Of a stretch of 64,000 nt of DNA, positions 47,984-58,530 are shown one piece after another; positions within the stretch are counted from its first letter, which is position 1, and each line of letters opens with the position of its first letter. Location: NCBI GenBank assembly GCA_023213235.1, contig CP096137.1, positions 2,001,047-2,065,046 of the forward strand, read 5' to 3'. Origin of the DNA: Elusimicrobiota bacterium (GTDB lineage Bacteria > Elusimicrobiota > Elusimicrobia > UBA1565 > UBA9628). The notes below the pieces were generated by a model. That model was given only the letters and a program-made list of their open reading frames with translations. It searched no databases and had not been told where the DNA came from. Both the position numbers and the translations under genes were made by a program.

Positions 47984-50051
47984 GACGCGGAGGCCTGGAT
48001 CTCGGAGAGGTCGGCGACACGGCGGAACGCGCGCACGAGCTTGGAGAGGAGCGCCAAGCGCTGGCGCTTGAGGGATTCGTCCTCGACCATGACCATCACG
48101 CCGTCGAAGAACTTGTCGAGGTGCGGCTTCACGCCGACGAGGCTCTTGAGACCGCCCTCGAAATCGCCTTGGACGATGCGGTCGTTGGCGGCGCCCTCGG
48201 CGCTGACCAGGGCGTCGTACAGCTCGAGCTCGGCCGGCTCCTTGAGGAGCGCGCGCTCCGGCGAGGAACCGTCGCCCTTGTTCTGCTTGAGGATGTTCGA
48301 CGCGCGCTTGAACGCGGCGGCGAGCGGCTCGAACGCGGGGTCGCGGCGGACCGCCTTGAGCGCGGCCAGGCGGCGGAACGCGTTCGGCAGGTCCTTCAAC
48401 GCTCCGTGCTTGATCGAGCGGACCTCGTCGACGGCGTACTTCATGTCTTCGAAGAAGGACTGCGCGCGGCCCCAGACGAAGTCGGAGAGCTGGGCCTCGA
48501 GCTTGGCGGGCTCGGGGGACTTCACGGGCTGAATGGACAACGCGTGCTTCATGGCTTCCTCGAGGTCGATCGGCAGCTGCTTTTCGAGGAGGATTCGGAT
48601 CGCGCCCAGAGCCTGACGGCGCAGGGCGAACGGGTCGGCCGAGCCCGAGGGGATCAGGCCCGCGGCGAAGCAGCCCGCGAGGCTGTCGAGCTTGCCGGCG
48701 AGGGACAGGACGCAGCCCTCGGCGGTCGTCGGAACGGGCGTCTTGGCCGCGATGGGGTAGTAGAACTGCTCCACCGCCAAGCTGACTTTTTCCGATTCGC
48801 CGTCCTTGCGGGCGTACACGCCGCCCATGTGGCCTTGCAGTTCCGGGAATTCTTTGACGACGTCGGTGACGAGGTCGGCGTACGCGAGCTTGGCGGCGCG
48901 CGCGAGCGCCGTCTCGTCGACGGGCGAGGTCTGGCGCAGCTTCGCGCCGATGAACTGCGCGATCTCGGCGACGCGAGCCGCTTTCGCGGACATCGAGCCG
49001 AGCGCTTTCTGGTACGTCACGCGCTCGAGCTGGCCGAGCTTGCTCTCGAGAGTGGAGGAGGAATCGCGGCCCACGAAGAAGGCCGCGTCGTTGAAGCGGG
49101 CCTCGAGGACGCGCTGGTAGCCCTCGCGCACGAGCTCGTTGCCCGAGGAGAGGCCGTCGCGCACGCCGATGAAATTCGGGCGCAGGACTCCCTCCGTGCT
49201 GACGACGGGGAAGAACTTGAGCTGCTTCTTCATCACGAGCTTGAGCAGGGCGTGCGGCAGGACCATGTGCTCGTCGCGCAGCTTGCCGAGGACGGGGACG
49301 GGGTGCTCGACCATGAAGGTCGTCTCGTCGATGAGCTCCTCGTCGGGGTCGGAGATCCCGTGCGCGGGCTTGGCGGCCTGGGCGAGAGCCTTGAGCAGGT
49401 ACTCCCGGCGCTCCACCGGGTCGGCGAGGACGAGGCCCTGTCTTAAGATACCGGCGTGTTTGGAAATGTCCTTGAGGGCGACAGGTTTCTTGGCGAGCAC
49501 GGGATGGCCGTGCACCTCGCGGCCGGACTTGATCCCGCCGAGCGTCACGGGGATGACCTTGTCGCCGAGGAGAGCGGTGATCGCGCGCAGCGGACGGCCG
49601 AACTTGAAGTTGGTCTCTTCCCAGGTCATGAACTTGGGGAACTGCAGCGACTTCAGCAGTTCCGGGATCAGCGCCGCGAACAACGCCGCGGCGGGCTCGC
49701 CCTTGGTGTGGACCTCGGCGTACCAGATGCCGGCGTCGGCTTTGAGGTCGGAGGGGAGAGGTTGTACTTGCGCGCGAAGCCCTCGACGGCCGGGGCGGGC
49801 GCGCCCTCTTTCGGGCCCTTGAAGCGCTCGGTCTTGTCCTTGCCCTTCGCGGCGACGCCGTCGACGCGCAGGATGAGGTGGCGGAGCGTGCCCGAGACGG
49901 TGATCTCGCCGTGGTCGAGGCGTCCGGCGAGCAGCTTCTCCGCGCCCGCCTTCATCTGCTCGAGGGCCGGCGGGACGAAGCGCGCGGGGAAGGGCTCGGT
50001 GTGGACGTCGAGCAGGAACGAGACGGGCTTGGCGGAAATCTTCTTGCTCAC
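47980..50051 (-). CDS. glyS: Glycyl-tRNA synthetase beta subunit, frameshifted
   Basis: About 690 residues from GTG 50051 ([29 protein letters not shown]), overlapping the glyQ stop (GTGA). One C is missing near 49756; [25 protein letters not shown] then continues. The C-terminal half includes [29 protein letters not shown], strongly conserved in GlyS. With GlyQ it forms the tetrameric bacterial GlyRS; this subunit binds tRNA. Confidence 0.93.
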
Positions 50052-50914
50052 TTGACGGCCTCCGCCTTCGGCGTGCGCGATTCGATGTAGAGTTCCATGA
50101 CCTTGCGCGCCAGGCCGCGGATGCGGCCGATGTACTGCGCGCGCTCGGTGACGGAGATGGCGCCGCGGGCCTCGAGCGTGTTGAAGAGGTGGGAGGCGCG
50201 CACGACGCAGTCGTACGCGGGGAGCGGATCGCCGAGGCCGGCGAGGCGCTCGCCCTCTTTCTCCCACTCGTTGAAGTGGCGCGAGAGCAGGGCCACGTCG
50301 GCCGTCTCGAAGTTGTAGCGCGAGAACTCGCGCTCCTGCGGCTTGTGGATGTCGCCGTAGGTCAGGCCGCCGCCGTAGTCGAGGTCGTAGACGTTGTCTT
50401 TTTTCTGGAGGTACATCGCGATGCGCTCGAGGCCGTACGTCAGCTCGACGGAGACGGGGGAGAGCGGCATCGAGCCCATCTGCTGGAAGTAGGTGAACTG
50501 CGTGATCTCCATGCCGTCGAGCCAGACTTCCCAGCCCACGCCGGAGGCGCCGAGGGTCGGGGACTCCCAGTCGTCCTCGATCCAGCGCAGGTCGTGCTTC
50601 TTGGGGTCGAGGCCGATGGCCTTCAAGGATTTCTGGTAGGTGTCGGTGATGCCGGCGGGGACGGGCTTCATGATGACCTGGAACTGATAGTACTTGCCGA
50701 GGCGGTTCGGGTTGTCGCCGTAGCGGCCGTCGGCGGGGCGGCGCGAGGGCTCGATGTAGGCGTAGCGCGCGGGCGCGGCGGTCAGGGCGCCGAAGAACGT
50801 CGCCGGGTTGAACGTGCCCGCGCCCTTCTCGAGGTCGTAAGGGTGCACGATCGCGCAGCCTTCTTTGGACCAGAAGTTCTGCAGCTCGAGGACGATCTCT
50901 TGGAAGGTCAGCAC
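50048..50914 (-). CDS. glyQ: Glycyl-tRNA synthetase alpha subunit
   Basis: 288 residues from GTG 50914 ([40 protein letters not shown]). [50 protein letters not shown] and [16 protein letters not shown] are catalytic-core blocks of the class II alpha subunit. Intact. Its start overlaps the recO end by 7 bp. Confidence 0.95.
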   Translation of the reverse strand: MLTFQEIVLELQNFWSKEGCAIVHPYDLEKGAGTFNPATFFGALTAAPARYAYIEPSRRPADGRYGDNPNRLGKYYQFQVIMKPVPAGITDTYQKSLKAIGLDPKKHDLRWIEDDWESPTLGASGVGWEVWLDGMEITQFTYFQQMGSMPLSPVSVELTYGLERIAMYLQKKDNVYDLDYGGGLTYGDIHKPQEREFSRYNFETADVALLSRHFNEWEKEGERLAGLGDPLPAYDCVVRASHLFNTLEARGAISVTERAQYIGRIRGLARKVMELYIESRTPKAEAVK

Positions 50915-51570
50915 GCGGGGGCTCCTTGGAGTCGGGACTTCTGCCAGTCTTCGCGGAATTCGAAGGCGCGCAGGCGGCGGCCGGCCTGGGCGCCGAGGTG
51001 CTCGTCGAGGAGCCGCCGGGCGGCCTCGTCGGCGGCGGGCTCGTAAGGCAGGAGCGCCAGCGCGGCGGGCTCGTCCTCGTGCAGCGCGCGCCAGACCTTC
51101 CCGCAGGGCGCGGGCGCGCGCTCGCGCAGGCCGAAGCCGAGCTTGTCGGCCAGCCGCAGACCGAACGCCGCGACGAGCCAGCGGCTCGGGCTCTGCTCGA
51201 GCGCCGCGAGCGTGGCGCACAGCAGGCGGTAGAGCGACGGCGCGGGGAGGCGGTCCGGCGTGAGCTTGTCGAGCATCTCGAGGCAGGCGAGCGCGTCGAA
51301 CGTGCGGCCGAGGTCGTCGCGCCAGCCCGGGAAGGAGGCGATCAGGCGGCCGCCGACGCCCTTGGCGAACTCCGAGCGCGGGGAGAGGTGCAGGCGATGC
51401 TCGGCCCAGACGCCGGGCTCCGACATCGCCTTCATTTTTCCCTTCGGGCGGTTGACGCCGACGAAGCGGACGGGGACCTTGCCCAGCGACTCGGTGAACA
51501 GCGAGCACAGCCGGTCGTACTCGCCGTACGCGCGCCGCGACAGGATCACGCCGCCCGCGTTGACGATCAT
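50908..51570 (-). CDS. recO: DNA repair protein RecO
   Basis: 220 residues from ATG 51570. N-terminal OB-fold [44 protein letters not shown], followed by the helical domain. The C-terminal zinc-finger Cys residues of some RecO proteins are not evident. It mediates RecA loading in the RecFOR pathway. Located directly before glyQ, as in several phyla. Confidence 0.85.
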   Translation of the reverse strand: MIVNAGGVILSRRAYGEYDRLCSLFTESLGKVPVRFVGVNRPKGKMKAMSEPGVWAEHRLHLSPRSEFAKGVGGRLIASFPGWRDDLGRTFDALACLEMLDKLTPDRLPAPSLYRLLCATLAALEQSPSRWLVAAFGLRLADKLGFGLRERAPAPCGKVWRALHEDEPAALALLPYEPAADEAARRLLDEHLGAQAGRRLRAFEFREDWQKSRLQGAPAC

Positions 51571-51905
51571 GAGATCCCCGCGCGCAGCAAGGCGGCCTCG
51601 CGGCTCGTCCAGGCGCGGAACAAGGAGCGCGTGCCGAGCGGCGCGTCCTCGAGCAGAGGCGCCGCGCAGTCGGTCGAGGAGGCCTGGTACGCCTCCCAGC
51701 GCGCCTGCGGGGTGAGCGCCTCGGCGGCCTCGACGAGGGCGGCGGCGGGGAGAAGGCGCCAGCACGCGGCGCGCTCGAGCGGCGTCAGCTTGGGCCACAG
51801 CGCGGCCAGCCGCGAGGGTTCGGCCGCGAGCGCGGACTTGAGTTCGGGGAAGGCGCGGCGGCGCAGGGCGTCGCGGACGGAGGCCGGCGTCGGGGAGTCG
51901 GACAC
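51567..51905 (-). CDS. Small helical protein, unknown
   Basis: 112 residues, GTG 51905, stop overlapping recO start (ATGA). All-helical: [43 protein letters not shown] resembles the MgtE N-terminal/FliG-like superhelix, but it is short. No assigned function; operon partner of recO and glyQS. Confidence 0.5.
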   Translation of the reverse strand: MSDSPTPASVRDALRRRAFPELKSALAAEPSRLAALWPKLTPLERAACWRLLPAAALVEAAEALTPQARWEAYQASSTDCAAPLLEDAPLGTRSLFRAWTSREAALLRAGIS

Positions 51906-51912
51906 GGGCTGA

Positions 51913-53453
51913 TTATATCGTTTCAGCGGCCGAGCCGGACGGGGGCTCGGGCACGAGCGGCACGCGCCCCTCCGGAAGTCCGCCGGGACCGAACGCTCCC
52001 GGAACGGGCTCGATGTCGCGCAGGACCCGGACGGGGTCGAGCAGGACTTCGGGCCGCTCGTAGGTGACCTCGAAGACGCCGGGCGCGCCCTTGAAAGCGC
52101 CGCGCAGGTCCTCGGGACGGCCGAGCAGCGCGAGCACGTACTTGCCCGGGCCGAGGCCGTCGAAGGAAAACCGGCCGTCGCGGTCGGGGATCCGGGAGCC
52201 CGAGAGCCAATAATGCGTCGTGCGCTGCGCGGAGCTCGTCCAGACGGAGAACAGGCCGACGCGCAGGCCGACCGCCGGGCGCTCGTCGAGGAACGCGGAG
52301 CCGTCCACGCGGCCGTCGCGCATCTCCTCGAGGGGGCCGACCTCGATGCGCTTGTCGCTGACGGCCCACAGGCCGTCGAGCCGGGTGAGCCAGGCGCGCG
52401 CGTTCTCCTCGTCGCCGAAGCGCGCGTACGCGGCGGAGAAGCCCTCGAAGATGAGCTGCGCCTCGGAGGCCTTCTCGAAGCCCTCGACGCGGCGTCCCGT
52501 GGCGGCCGCGAGCTGCTCGAGCTTGCCGTAGCGCTCGGCGGTGACGGGGCCCGCGCGCAGGAGCTCGAGGGCGCGCAGGTAGTCGGGATGGACGCGGCCC
52601 GGGACCGAGATCATCAGCGCGTCGAGCGCGCGCTCCTCGTCCCACCAGAGCAGGCGCCCCTCGCGCACCGAGGCGACGGCCTCGCCGGCGAACACGCCGC
52701 GGAAGCGCGTCCGCTCGAGAAACGCCTCGAGGCGGTCGAGGCTGTCGGGCGAGAGGTCGGTCGTCTCGGTCGACATGCGCCGCGAGTCGACGCGCCACGC
52801 GCGCCCGCGCGCCGGGTACAGCCACGCGACGGCGAGCGTGCGCGAGTTCCGGTTCGTCGGCACGCCCGCGGCCTCGGCGAGCGAGCGCGGGCCGAAGCCC
52901 CAGACGCGGGTCAGCGCCGTCTCGGCGACGAGCGTGGCGCCGCCCCACGCGGCGACGAGCGACAGCACGACGGCGCGCGACCACGGCCGCCAGTCCTCGC
53001 GCGCGAGCGCGGCGGCGACGGCGGCGAGCGTCGCGGCGAGCGCCGCGGTCAGGAACGTCGAAAGCACGACGGAGAGGAAGCTTCCGCCGCACAACTCGAC
53101 GGCGCGCGTCAGCTGCGGCCAACGCGACGCGCACCAGCCGATGCCGGCGGAGATGAGGCCGAACGCCGCGCCCGCGGCCAGGCCGCGGCGCCCGCGCGCC
53201 GCCGCGAACGCGGCCGCGGCGAGAAGGACGGAACCGATCTGCAGATCGAGCGCGCGGCCCGCCGAGAGCTCCGCGGGAAACGCGTCGGGAAACGAGCGGA
53301 TCGCGCGCGTCCACCCGAGCGCGCACCACGAGAGCGCGGCGAACAGCGGCAGGCGCAGCCAGAAGGCGGACGGCTCCGGCTCGCCCTTGCGGCGCTCGAA
53401 GACCCAGAACAGCGCGGCCGTCAGCGCGGCCGCGCAGAGCCCCGCTCGATCAT
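51913..53453 (-). CDS. Membrane protein with soluble C-terminal domain, frameshifted N-terminus
   Basis: About 513 residues. ATG 53453 overlaps the acs stop (ATGA); one G is missing in the run at 53442-53446, then [15 protein letters not shown] continues. Residues about 1-200 hold five or six membrane helices. The remainder is soluble: a helical part ([23 protein letters not shown]) and a C-terminal beta-sandwich ([30 protein letters not shown]) of the carboxypeptidase-regulatory-like kind. Unknown family; possibly an envelope sensor. Confidence 0.5.
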
Positions 53454-55409
53454 TCCGCGTCCTTCTGCAGCTTGGCGAGGATGCCGAAGTCCTCGAGCGT
53501 GGTGACGTCGCCCTTGACCGCGCCGCCGGCCGCGATCTCGCGCAGCAGGCGGCGCATGATCTTGCCCGAGCGGGTCTTCGGCAGGGAGTCGGTGAAGCGG
53601 ATCTCCGCGGGGCGGGCGATCGCGCCGATCGCCTTGGCGACGTGCTCGCGCAGGATTTCCTTGAGCTCGGGGCTGGGGGTGCGTCCGCCCTTGAGCGTGA
53701 CGAAGGCGCAGACGGCCTGGCCGTGCAGCTCGTCGGGGCGGCCGACGACGGCGGACTCGGCGACGTAGGGATGGCCGACGAGCGCCGACTCGATTTCCAT
53801 GGTGGACAACCGGTGCCCGGAGACGTTGAGCACGTCGTCGATGCGGCCGAGGATCCAGAGGTAGCCGTCCTTGTCGCGGCGCGCGCCGTCGCCCGTGAAG
53901 TACATGCCCGGGACCTGCGACCAGTACTGCTCCTTGTAGCGCGCGGGGTCGCCCCAGATGCCGCGCAGCATCGACGGCCACGGGCGGCGCACGACGAGGT
54001 AGCCGCCGGCGCCCGCGGGCACGGGCTTGCCGGCCTCGTCGACGACCTCGGCGTCCACGCCGGGCAGCGGCAAAGTCGCCGAGCCGGGCTTGGCCGCGGT
54101 CGCGCCGGGCAGGGGGAGATCATGATCGCGCCCGTCTCGGTCTGCCACCACGTGTCGACGATCGGGCAGCGTTCGCCGCCGATGACGCGGCGGTACCAGC
54201 GCCAAGCCTCGGGGTTGATCGGCTCGCCGACGGTGCCGAGCAGGCGCAGCGAGGAGAGGTCGTGGCGTCCGGGCAGCTCGTCGCCGAGGCGCATGAAGGC
54301 GCGGATGGCCGTCGGCGCGGTGTAGAAGACGGAGACCCGGTGGCGCGCGATCATCGACCAGAAGCGGTCGGGCTGCGGCGTCGTGGGGGCGCCCTCGTAC
54401 ATGAGGACGGTCGCGCCGTTGAGCAGGGGGCCGTAGGCCATGTAGGAGTGGCCCGTCACCCAGCCCACGTCGGCCGTGCACCAGTACACGTCTTCGTCGC
54501 GCAGGTCGAAGACGTTCTTCGTCGTCCACGCGACCTGGGTCATGTACCCGCCGGTCGTGTGGAGGATGCCCTTGGGCTTGCCCGTGGAACCGGACGTATA
54601 AAGGATGAAGAGCGGGTGCTCGCTGTCGAGCTTCTCCGCGGGACAGACGGCCGAGGCCTTCGCCGTGAGGCGGTGCCACCAATGGTCGCGCGTCTCGTCG
54701 ATGGAGATCTCGTTGCCGGCGTGCTTGAGCACGACCACGGCCTTGACGCTGGGAGCGGACTTCACGGCCTCGTCGACGGCGTCCTTCAGGCGCAGGATCG
54801 CGCCCTTGCGCCAGCCGCCGTCGGCGGTGATCACGACCTTGGCGCCCGCGTCGTTGATGCGGTCGCGCAGGGCCTCCGCGGAAAAGCCGCCGAAGACGAC
54901 TCCGTGCACGGCGCCGACGCGCGCGCACGCGAGCATCGCGATCACGGCCTCGGGAATCAGCGGCATGTAGATCGCGACCCGATCCCCTCGGCGGACGCCG
55001 AGGGATTTAAGAGCATTCGCGAACAGCGACACCTCGCGGTGCAGCTGGAGATAGGTGTAGGTGCGGACCTCGCCGGGCTCGCCCTCCCAGATCAGCGCGG
55101 CCTTGTGGCGGCGCGGCCCCTCCAGGTGGCGGTCGAGGCAGTTGTAGGAGAGGTTCGTCGTCCCGCCGACGAACCACTTCGCGTCGGGGACCTTCCACTG
55201 GAGGGTCTTGCGCCACGGCTTGAACCAGTGCAGCTCCTTGGCGGCCGCGTCCCAGAATTTTTCGGGGGACTTCGCGGCGGCGGCGGACAGCTTGGCGCGC
55301 GCCGCCTTGCTCGGAACGCGCGCCGTCTTGGAGAACGAGGCGGGGGAGGATAGGCCTTTTCTTCCTTAAGAAGAACGTCGATTGAGCGCTCCGCGTTCCT
55401 GTTTTCCAT
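53450..55409 (-). CDS. acs: Acetyl-CoA synthetase, frameshifted
   Basis: About 653 residues from ATG 55409. Acs N-terminus [38 protein letters not shown]-binding [55 protein letters not shown] and the catalytic, acetylation-regulated Lys in [15 protein letters not shown] are present. Single bases are missing near 55342 (C run on the coding strand) and near 54112. Makes acetyl-CoA from acetate and ATP. Divergent from rpmH with only 35 bp between the starts. Confidence 0.93.
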
Positions 55410-55416
55410 GGACGCG

Positions 55417-55438
55417 ATCGTAGCAAATTCTTTATAAT
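55417..55438. promoter_or_regulatory. Divergent leaderless -10 elements, acs / rpmH
   Basis: Minus-strand TACGAT at 55417-55422 (TTTGC upstream) ends 7 nt before acs ATG 55409. Plus-strand TATAAT at 55433-55438 ends 6 nt before rpmH ATG 55445, with only six C between. Both start codons should lie at the mRNA 5' end. The 35-bp gap leaves no room for an origin. Confidence 0.6.
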
Positions 55439-55444
55439 CCCCCC

Positions 55445-55588
55445 ATGCTTCCTACCTATCGACCCCGCAACCGCCGTCGCCTCAAGAAGATCGGTTTCCG
55501 CGCGCGCATGAAGACCGCCGGCGGCCGCAAGACGCTCAACCGCCGCCGCGCCAAAGGCCGCAAGTCGATCACTAAGAAGAAGGCTTGA
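55445..55588 (+). CDS. rpmH: Large ribosomal subunit protein bL34
   Basis: 47 residues, basic: [21 protein letters not shown], then [20 protein letters not shown], the L34 signature. Heads the rpmH-rnpA-yidD-yidC-jag-mnmE cluster. Its TGA overlaps the rnpA TTG start. Confidence 0.95.
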   Translation: MLPTYRPRNRRRLKKIGFRARMKTAGGRKTLNRRRAKGRKSITKKKA

Positions 55589-55941
55589 CGCCGACGTCCG
55601 GCTTCGGCGACGACGCGCGCCTCAAGGAGAGACGGGAGTTCCGGAAGGTCTTCGAGACGGGCAAGAAGACCGTCGGACGCTCCGTGATCCTGTGGCACCG
55701 CGTCGACGCCGACGAGCGGGAGCCCCGTCTGGGGCTCTCGGTGAGCGCGAAGGTCGGCAACGCCGTCAGGCGAAACCGGCTCAAGCGCCTGCTGCGCGAG
55801 ACGTTCCGCTCGCGCCGCTCGGAGCTCCGCCCCGGAGCCGAGATGGTCGCGTATCCGCGCCCGGCGTGCCCCTGGAAGGGGCGCGCCGACGCGGAAGCCG
55901 ACCTCCTCGACCTGTGGCGAAAAGCCGGGCTTCTCCGATGA
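55585..55941 (+). CDS. rnpA: Ribonuclease P protein component
   Basis: 118 residues, TTG start overlapping the rpmH stop. [49 protein letters not shown] (RNR motif binding RNase P RNA) are diagnostic. Matures tRNA 5' ends together with the rnpB RNA. Confidence 0.93.
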   Translation: MTPTSGFGDDARLKERREFRKVFETGKKTVGRSVILWHRVDADEREPRLGLSVSAKVGNAVRRNRLKRLLRETFRSRRSELRPGAEMVAYPRPACPWKGRADAEADLLDLWRKAGLLR

Positions 55942-56159
55942 GACCTCTCGTCCTCGCCGTCCTCGACGCGTACCGCCTGCTCGCGCGGCCGTGGCTTCCC
56001 GCCGCGTGCCGCTTCCATCCGAGCTGCGGCGACTACGCGCGCGACGCCGTCGCGTCGCGCGGCGTCGTCCGCGGGCTGATACTCGCGGCCGCCCGCGTGC
56101 TGCGCTGCCATCCGTTCCATCCCGGCGGGCACGACCCCGTGCCCACGCTCTCTCGCTAA
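55938..56159 (+). CDS. yidD: Membrane protein insertion efficiency factor
   Basis: 73 residues, ATGA overlap with rnpA. LDAYRLLARPWLPAACRFHPSCGDYARDAV carries the C-R-F-x-P-S-C-x-x-Y motif, and VLRCHPFHPGGHDPVP the second conserved block. Assists YidC-dependent insertion. Confidence 0.93.
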   Translation: MRPLVLAVLDAYRLLARPWLPAACRFHPSCGDYARDAVASRGVVRGLILAAARVLRCHPFHPGGHDPVPTLSR

Positions 56160-56168
56160 AAGGAAATC

Positions 56169-57689
56169 ATGGACCGAAATCTGCTGCTCGCCGTCTCCCT
56201 GTCGGTCGCCGTGTACGCGGCTTGGTTCGGATTCCTGGAGAAGCGCTTCAATCCTCCTCCTTCTCCGGCGCCTTTCGCGGCGGACGCCAAGGCTCCCGCC
56301 TCCGCGAAGGGTTCCGCTCCGTCCGCGGCTCCCGCCGCCGCTCCCGCCGCGCCGGCCAAGCTCGATCCCGCCGACGCCGACGAGGTCCAGCTCGGCGACG
56401 CCGTCGCCAAGATCCACCCGCGCGGCGCGTCCGTCGTCAGCTTTCTCTCGCCCGAGCCGCTCGGGCGCGTCGAGCTCGTGTCCGATCCCGCGCACGGCCT
56501 GTTCTCGACGTTCCCCGAGCTCTCCTTCGCGCGCGACAAGTCGGTCAAGAACGGCCTCGTCTACGCGGCGGTCCGCGCCGACGGTCTCAAGATCTCCAAG
56601 CAGTTCCTGCCCGGCGCCGGGACGGTGCCGCCCCGCGTGCGCGTGCTCGCGGTCAACCCGACGCGCAAGCCCGCCGACGCGGGCGCGTGGACGCTGTCGG
56701 TCGGCCCCGGACTCGGCACGATCGAGACCGAGAAGGAGGAGAACGAGAAGCTCCAGCGCGCGCTCGCCCTGACCCCGCCGGGCAAGGGCCTCAACGGCCG
56801 CATCGAGACGCTCAAGCCCGGCGTGCACGCCGGCCCCTTCCGCTGGATCGGCGTCGACAACCGCTACTTCCTCGCGGCCCTGCTGCCCTCGCCGGAGCTC
56901 TTCGAGCCGGCGCGCGTCGAGGGCCAGGCGTCGGTGATCCTGACCGCCAAGCCGCAGACGATCCCGCCGGGCGGCTCGTTCGCCTGGGAGGTGCCGTACT
57001 ACCTCGGCGCCAAGGGCCACACGTGGCTGACGAGCTACGGCCTCGGCCTCGAGCGCTCGATCGACTTCGGCTACTTCGCGTGGCTCGGCCGCCAGTTCCT
57101 CGTCGCCCTCGAGTGGCTTCACGGCCTGACGGGCAACTGGGGCTGGGCGATTCTTCTTCTGACGCTCGCGCTGCAGGTCCTGCTGTTCCCGCTCACGTGG
57201 AAGAGCCTGCGCGCGGCCGCCGCGATGAAGAAGCTCCAGCCCGAGATCGCGAAGCTGCAGCAGCGCTACGCCGACGACTCGGCCAAGCTCAGCGCCGCGA
57301 CGATGGAGCTGTACAAGACGAAGGGGGCCAACCCGCTCGGCGGCTGCCTGCCGATGATCCTGCAGATGCCGATCTTCATCGCGCTGTTCAACACGCTGCG
57401 CGGCGCGTGGGAGCTGCATGGCGCGGCCTGGATCTTCTGGATCAAGGACCTCTCCGCCAAGGATCCGTACTACGTCCTGCCCGTCGTCATGGGCGCGCTG
57501 ATGTTCCTGCAGAGCAAGATGAACCCGCCCGCGGGCGACCCCGCGCAGCAGAAGGTCATGATGCTCATGCCGATCATGTTCACGTTCATGTTCTTGAACT
57601 TCCCGTCGGGCCTCGTCCTGTACTGGCTGACGAACTCCCTCGTCAGCACCGTGCTGCAGGTCGCGCTGAAGGACCGCCTCGAGGCCTGA
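56169..57689 (+). CDS. yidC: Membrane protein insertase
   Basis: 506 residues, intact. N-terminal helix (LLLAVSLSVAVYAAWFGFLEKRF), Ala/Pro linker, a large periplasmic domain (P1, residues about 60-300) and the C-terminal five-helix core. The core contains NWGWAILLLTLALQVLLFPLTWKSLRAAAAMKKLQPEIAKLQQRY with the hydrophilic-groove Arg, and GGCLPMILQMPIFIALFNTLR. SD AAGGA before the ATG. Inserts and folds inner-membrane proteins. Confidence 0.95.
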   Translation: MDRNLLLAVSLSVAVYAAWFGFLEKRFNPPPSPAPFAADAKAPASAKGSAPSAAPAAAPAAPAKLDPADADEVQLGDAVAKIHPRGASVVSFLSPEPLGRVELVSDPAHGLFSTFPELSFARDKSVKNGLVYAAVRADGLKISKQFLPGAGTVPPRVRVLAVNPTRKPADAGAWTLSVGPGLGTIETEKEENEKLQRALALTPPGKGLNGRIETLKPGVHAGPFRWIGVDNRYFLAALLPSPELFEPARVEGQASVILTAKPQTIPPGGSFAWEVPYYLGAKGHTWLTSYGLGLERSIDFGYFAWLGRQFLVALEWLHGLTGNWGWAILLLTLALQVLLFPLTWKSLRAAAAMKKLQPEIAKLQQRYADDSAKLSAATMELYKTKGANPLGGCLPMILQMPIFIALFNTLRGAWELHGAAWIFWIKDLSAKDPYYVLPVVMGALMFLQSKMNPPAGDPAQQKVMMLMPIMFTFMFLNFPSGLVLYWLTNSLVSTVLQVALKDRLEA

Positions 57690-57708
57690 CCCCCAAAGGA
57701 GATACGCC

Positions 57709-58530
57709 ATGGAACCCATCGAAGCCGAAGGGCGCGACATTCAAGAGGCCGTCGAGTCCGCGCTGTCGCGCAGCGGCAAGCGCCGCGATCAGGTCGAGGT
57801 GACCGTCCTGCAGGAAGGCTCCTCGGGCTTCATGGGCCTCGGCGCCAAGCCCGCGCGCGTGCGCCTGACGGAGAAGCTCTGGGGCTCCGCGAGCCCAGCG
57901 CCCGCGGCCAAGCCCGCTCCGCGGCCGCCCGAGCGCCGCTCCGCGCCGCGGCCCGCGCCTCGCCCGGAACCTCGCCGCGAGGAGCCGCGCCGCCCCGAAC
58001 CCAAGCGGGAGGAGCCCCGGCGCGAGGAGCGCGCTCCGCGCGCCGCACTCGGCGCCGCCGACAGCGCGGCGGCCGTCGCCGCGGCCGAGAAGCTCGTCCT
58101 CGAGCTGCTGGGCCTGATGGGAATCGCCGCGCCGACCGCCTCCTCGTCCTGGGATCCGGAGCTCGAGCGGGTGAAGATCTCCGTCGAGTCGCAGGACGCG
58201 TCTCTGCTCGTCGGCCGCGACGGGCGCGTGCTCGAATCGCTGCAGTTTCTGACCACGCTCATGCTCTCGAGAGCCGGCGGCGCTCCCGTCGCCGTCCAGG
58301 TCGACGCGCTGTCCTACTGGGAGAAGCGCGAGCAATCCGTCCTCGACGAGGCGCGCCGCGCCGTCGAGACCGTCAAGGCGACGGGCAAGCCCGTGCGCCT
58401 CGAACCGATGGACTCCTCGATGCGCCGCCTGATCCACCGCACGCTCGGGGCGAACCCGGAGGTCACGACGGCCTCCGAGGGCGAGGGCGCGTGGCGAAAG
58501 CTCGTCATCCGCGCGAGGAAGGCGGCGTGA
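57709..58530 (+). CDS. jag: Jag/KhpB-type RNA-binding protein
   Basis: 273 residues. Jag_N domain (residues 1-55, EAEGRDIQEAVESALSRSGKRRDQVEV and GFMGLGAKPARV), a Pro/Arg/Glu-rich linker to about 115, then a KH domain (LLVGRDGRVLESLQFL) and an R3H domain (RLEPMDSSMRRLIHRTL). SD AGGAG 8 nt before the ATG. Follows yidC as in most phyla. Its stop overlaps mnmE (GTGA). Confidence 0.93.
   Translation: MEPIEAEGRDIQEAVESALSRSGKRRDQVEVTVLQEGSSGFMGLGAKPARVRLTEKLWGSASPAPAAKPAPRPPERRSAPRPAPRPEPRREEPRRPEPKREEPRREERAPRAALGAADSAAAVAAAEKLVLELLGLMGIAAPTASSSWDPELERVKISVESQDASLLVGRDGRVLESLQFLTTLMLSRAGGAPVAVQVDALSYWEKREQSVLDEARRAVETVKATGKPVRLEPMDSSMRRLIHRTLGANPEVTTASEGEGAWRKLVIRARKAA

Noticed and set aside
55410..55444. 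Replication origin next to rpmH
   Set aside because: Only 35 bp lie between acs and rpmH, filled by two promoters, with no DnaA-box cluster or dnaA gene.
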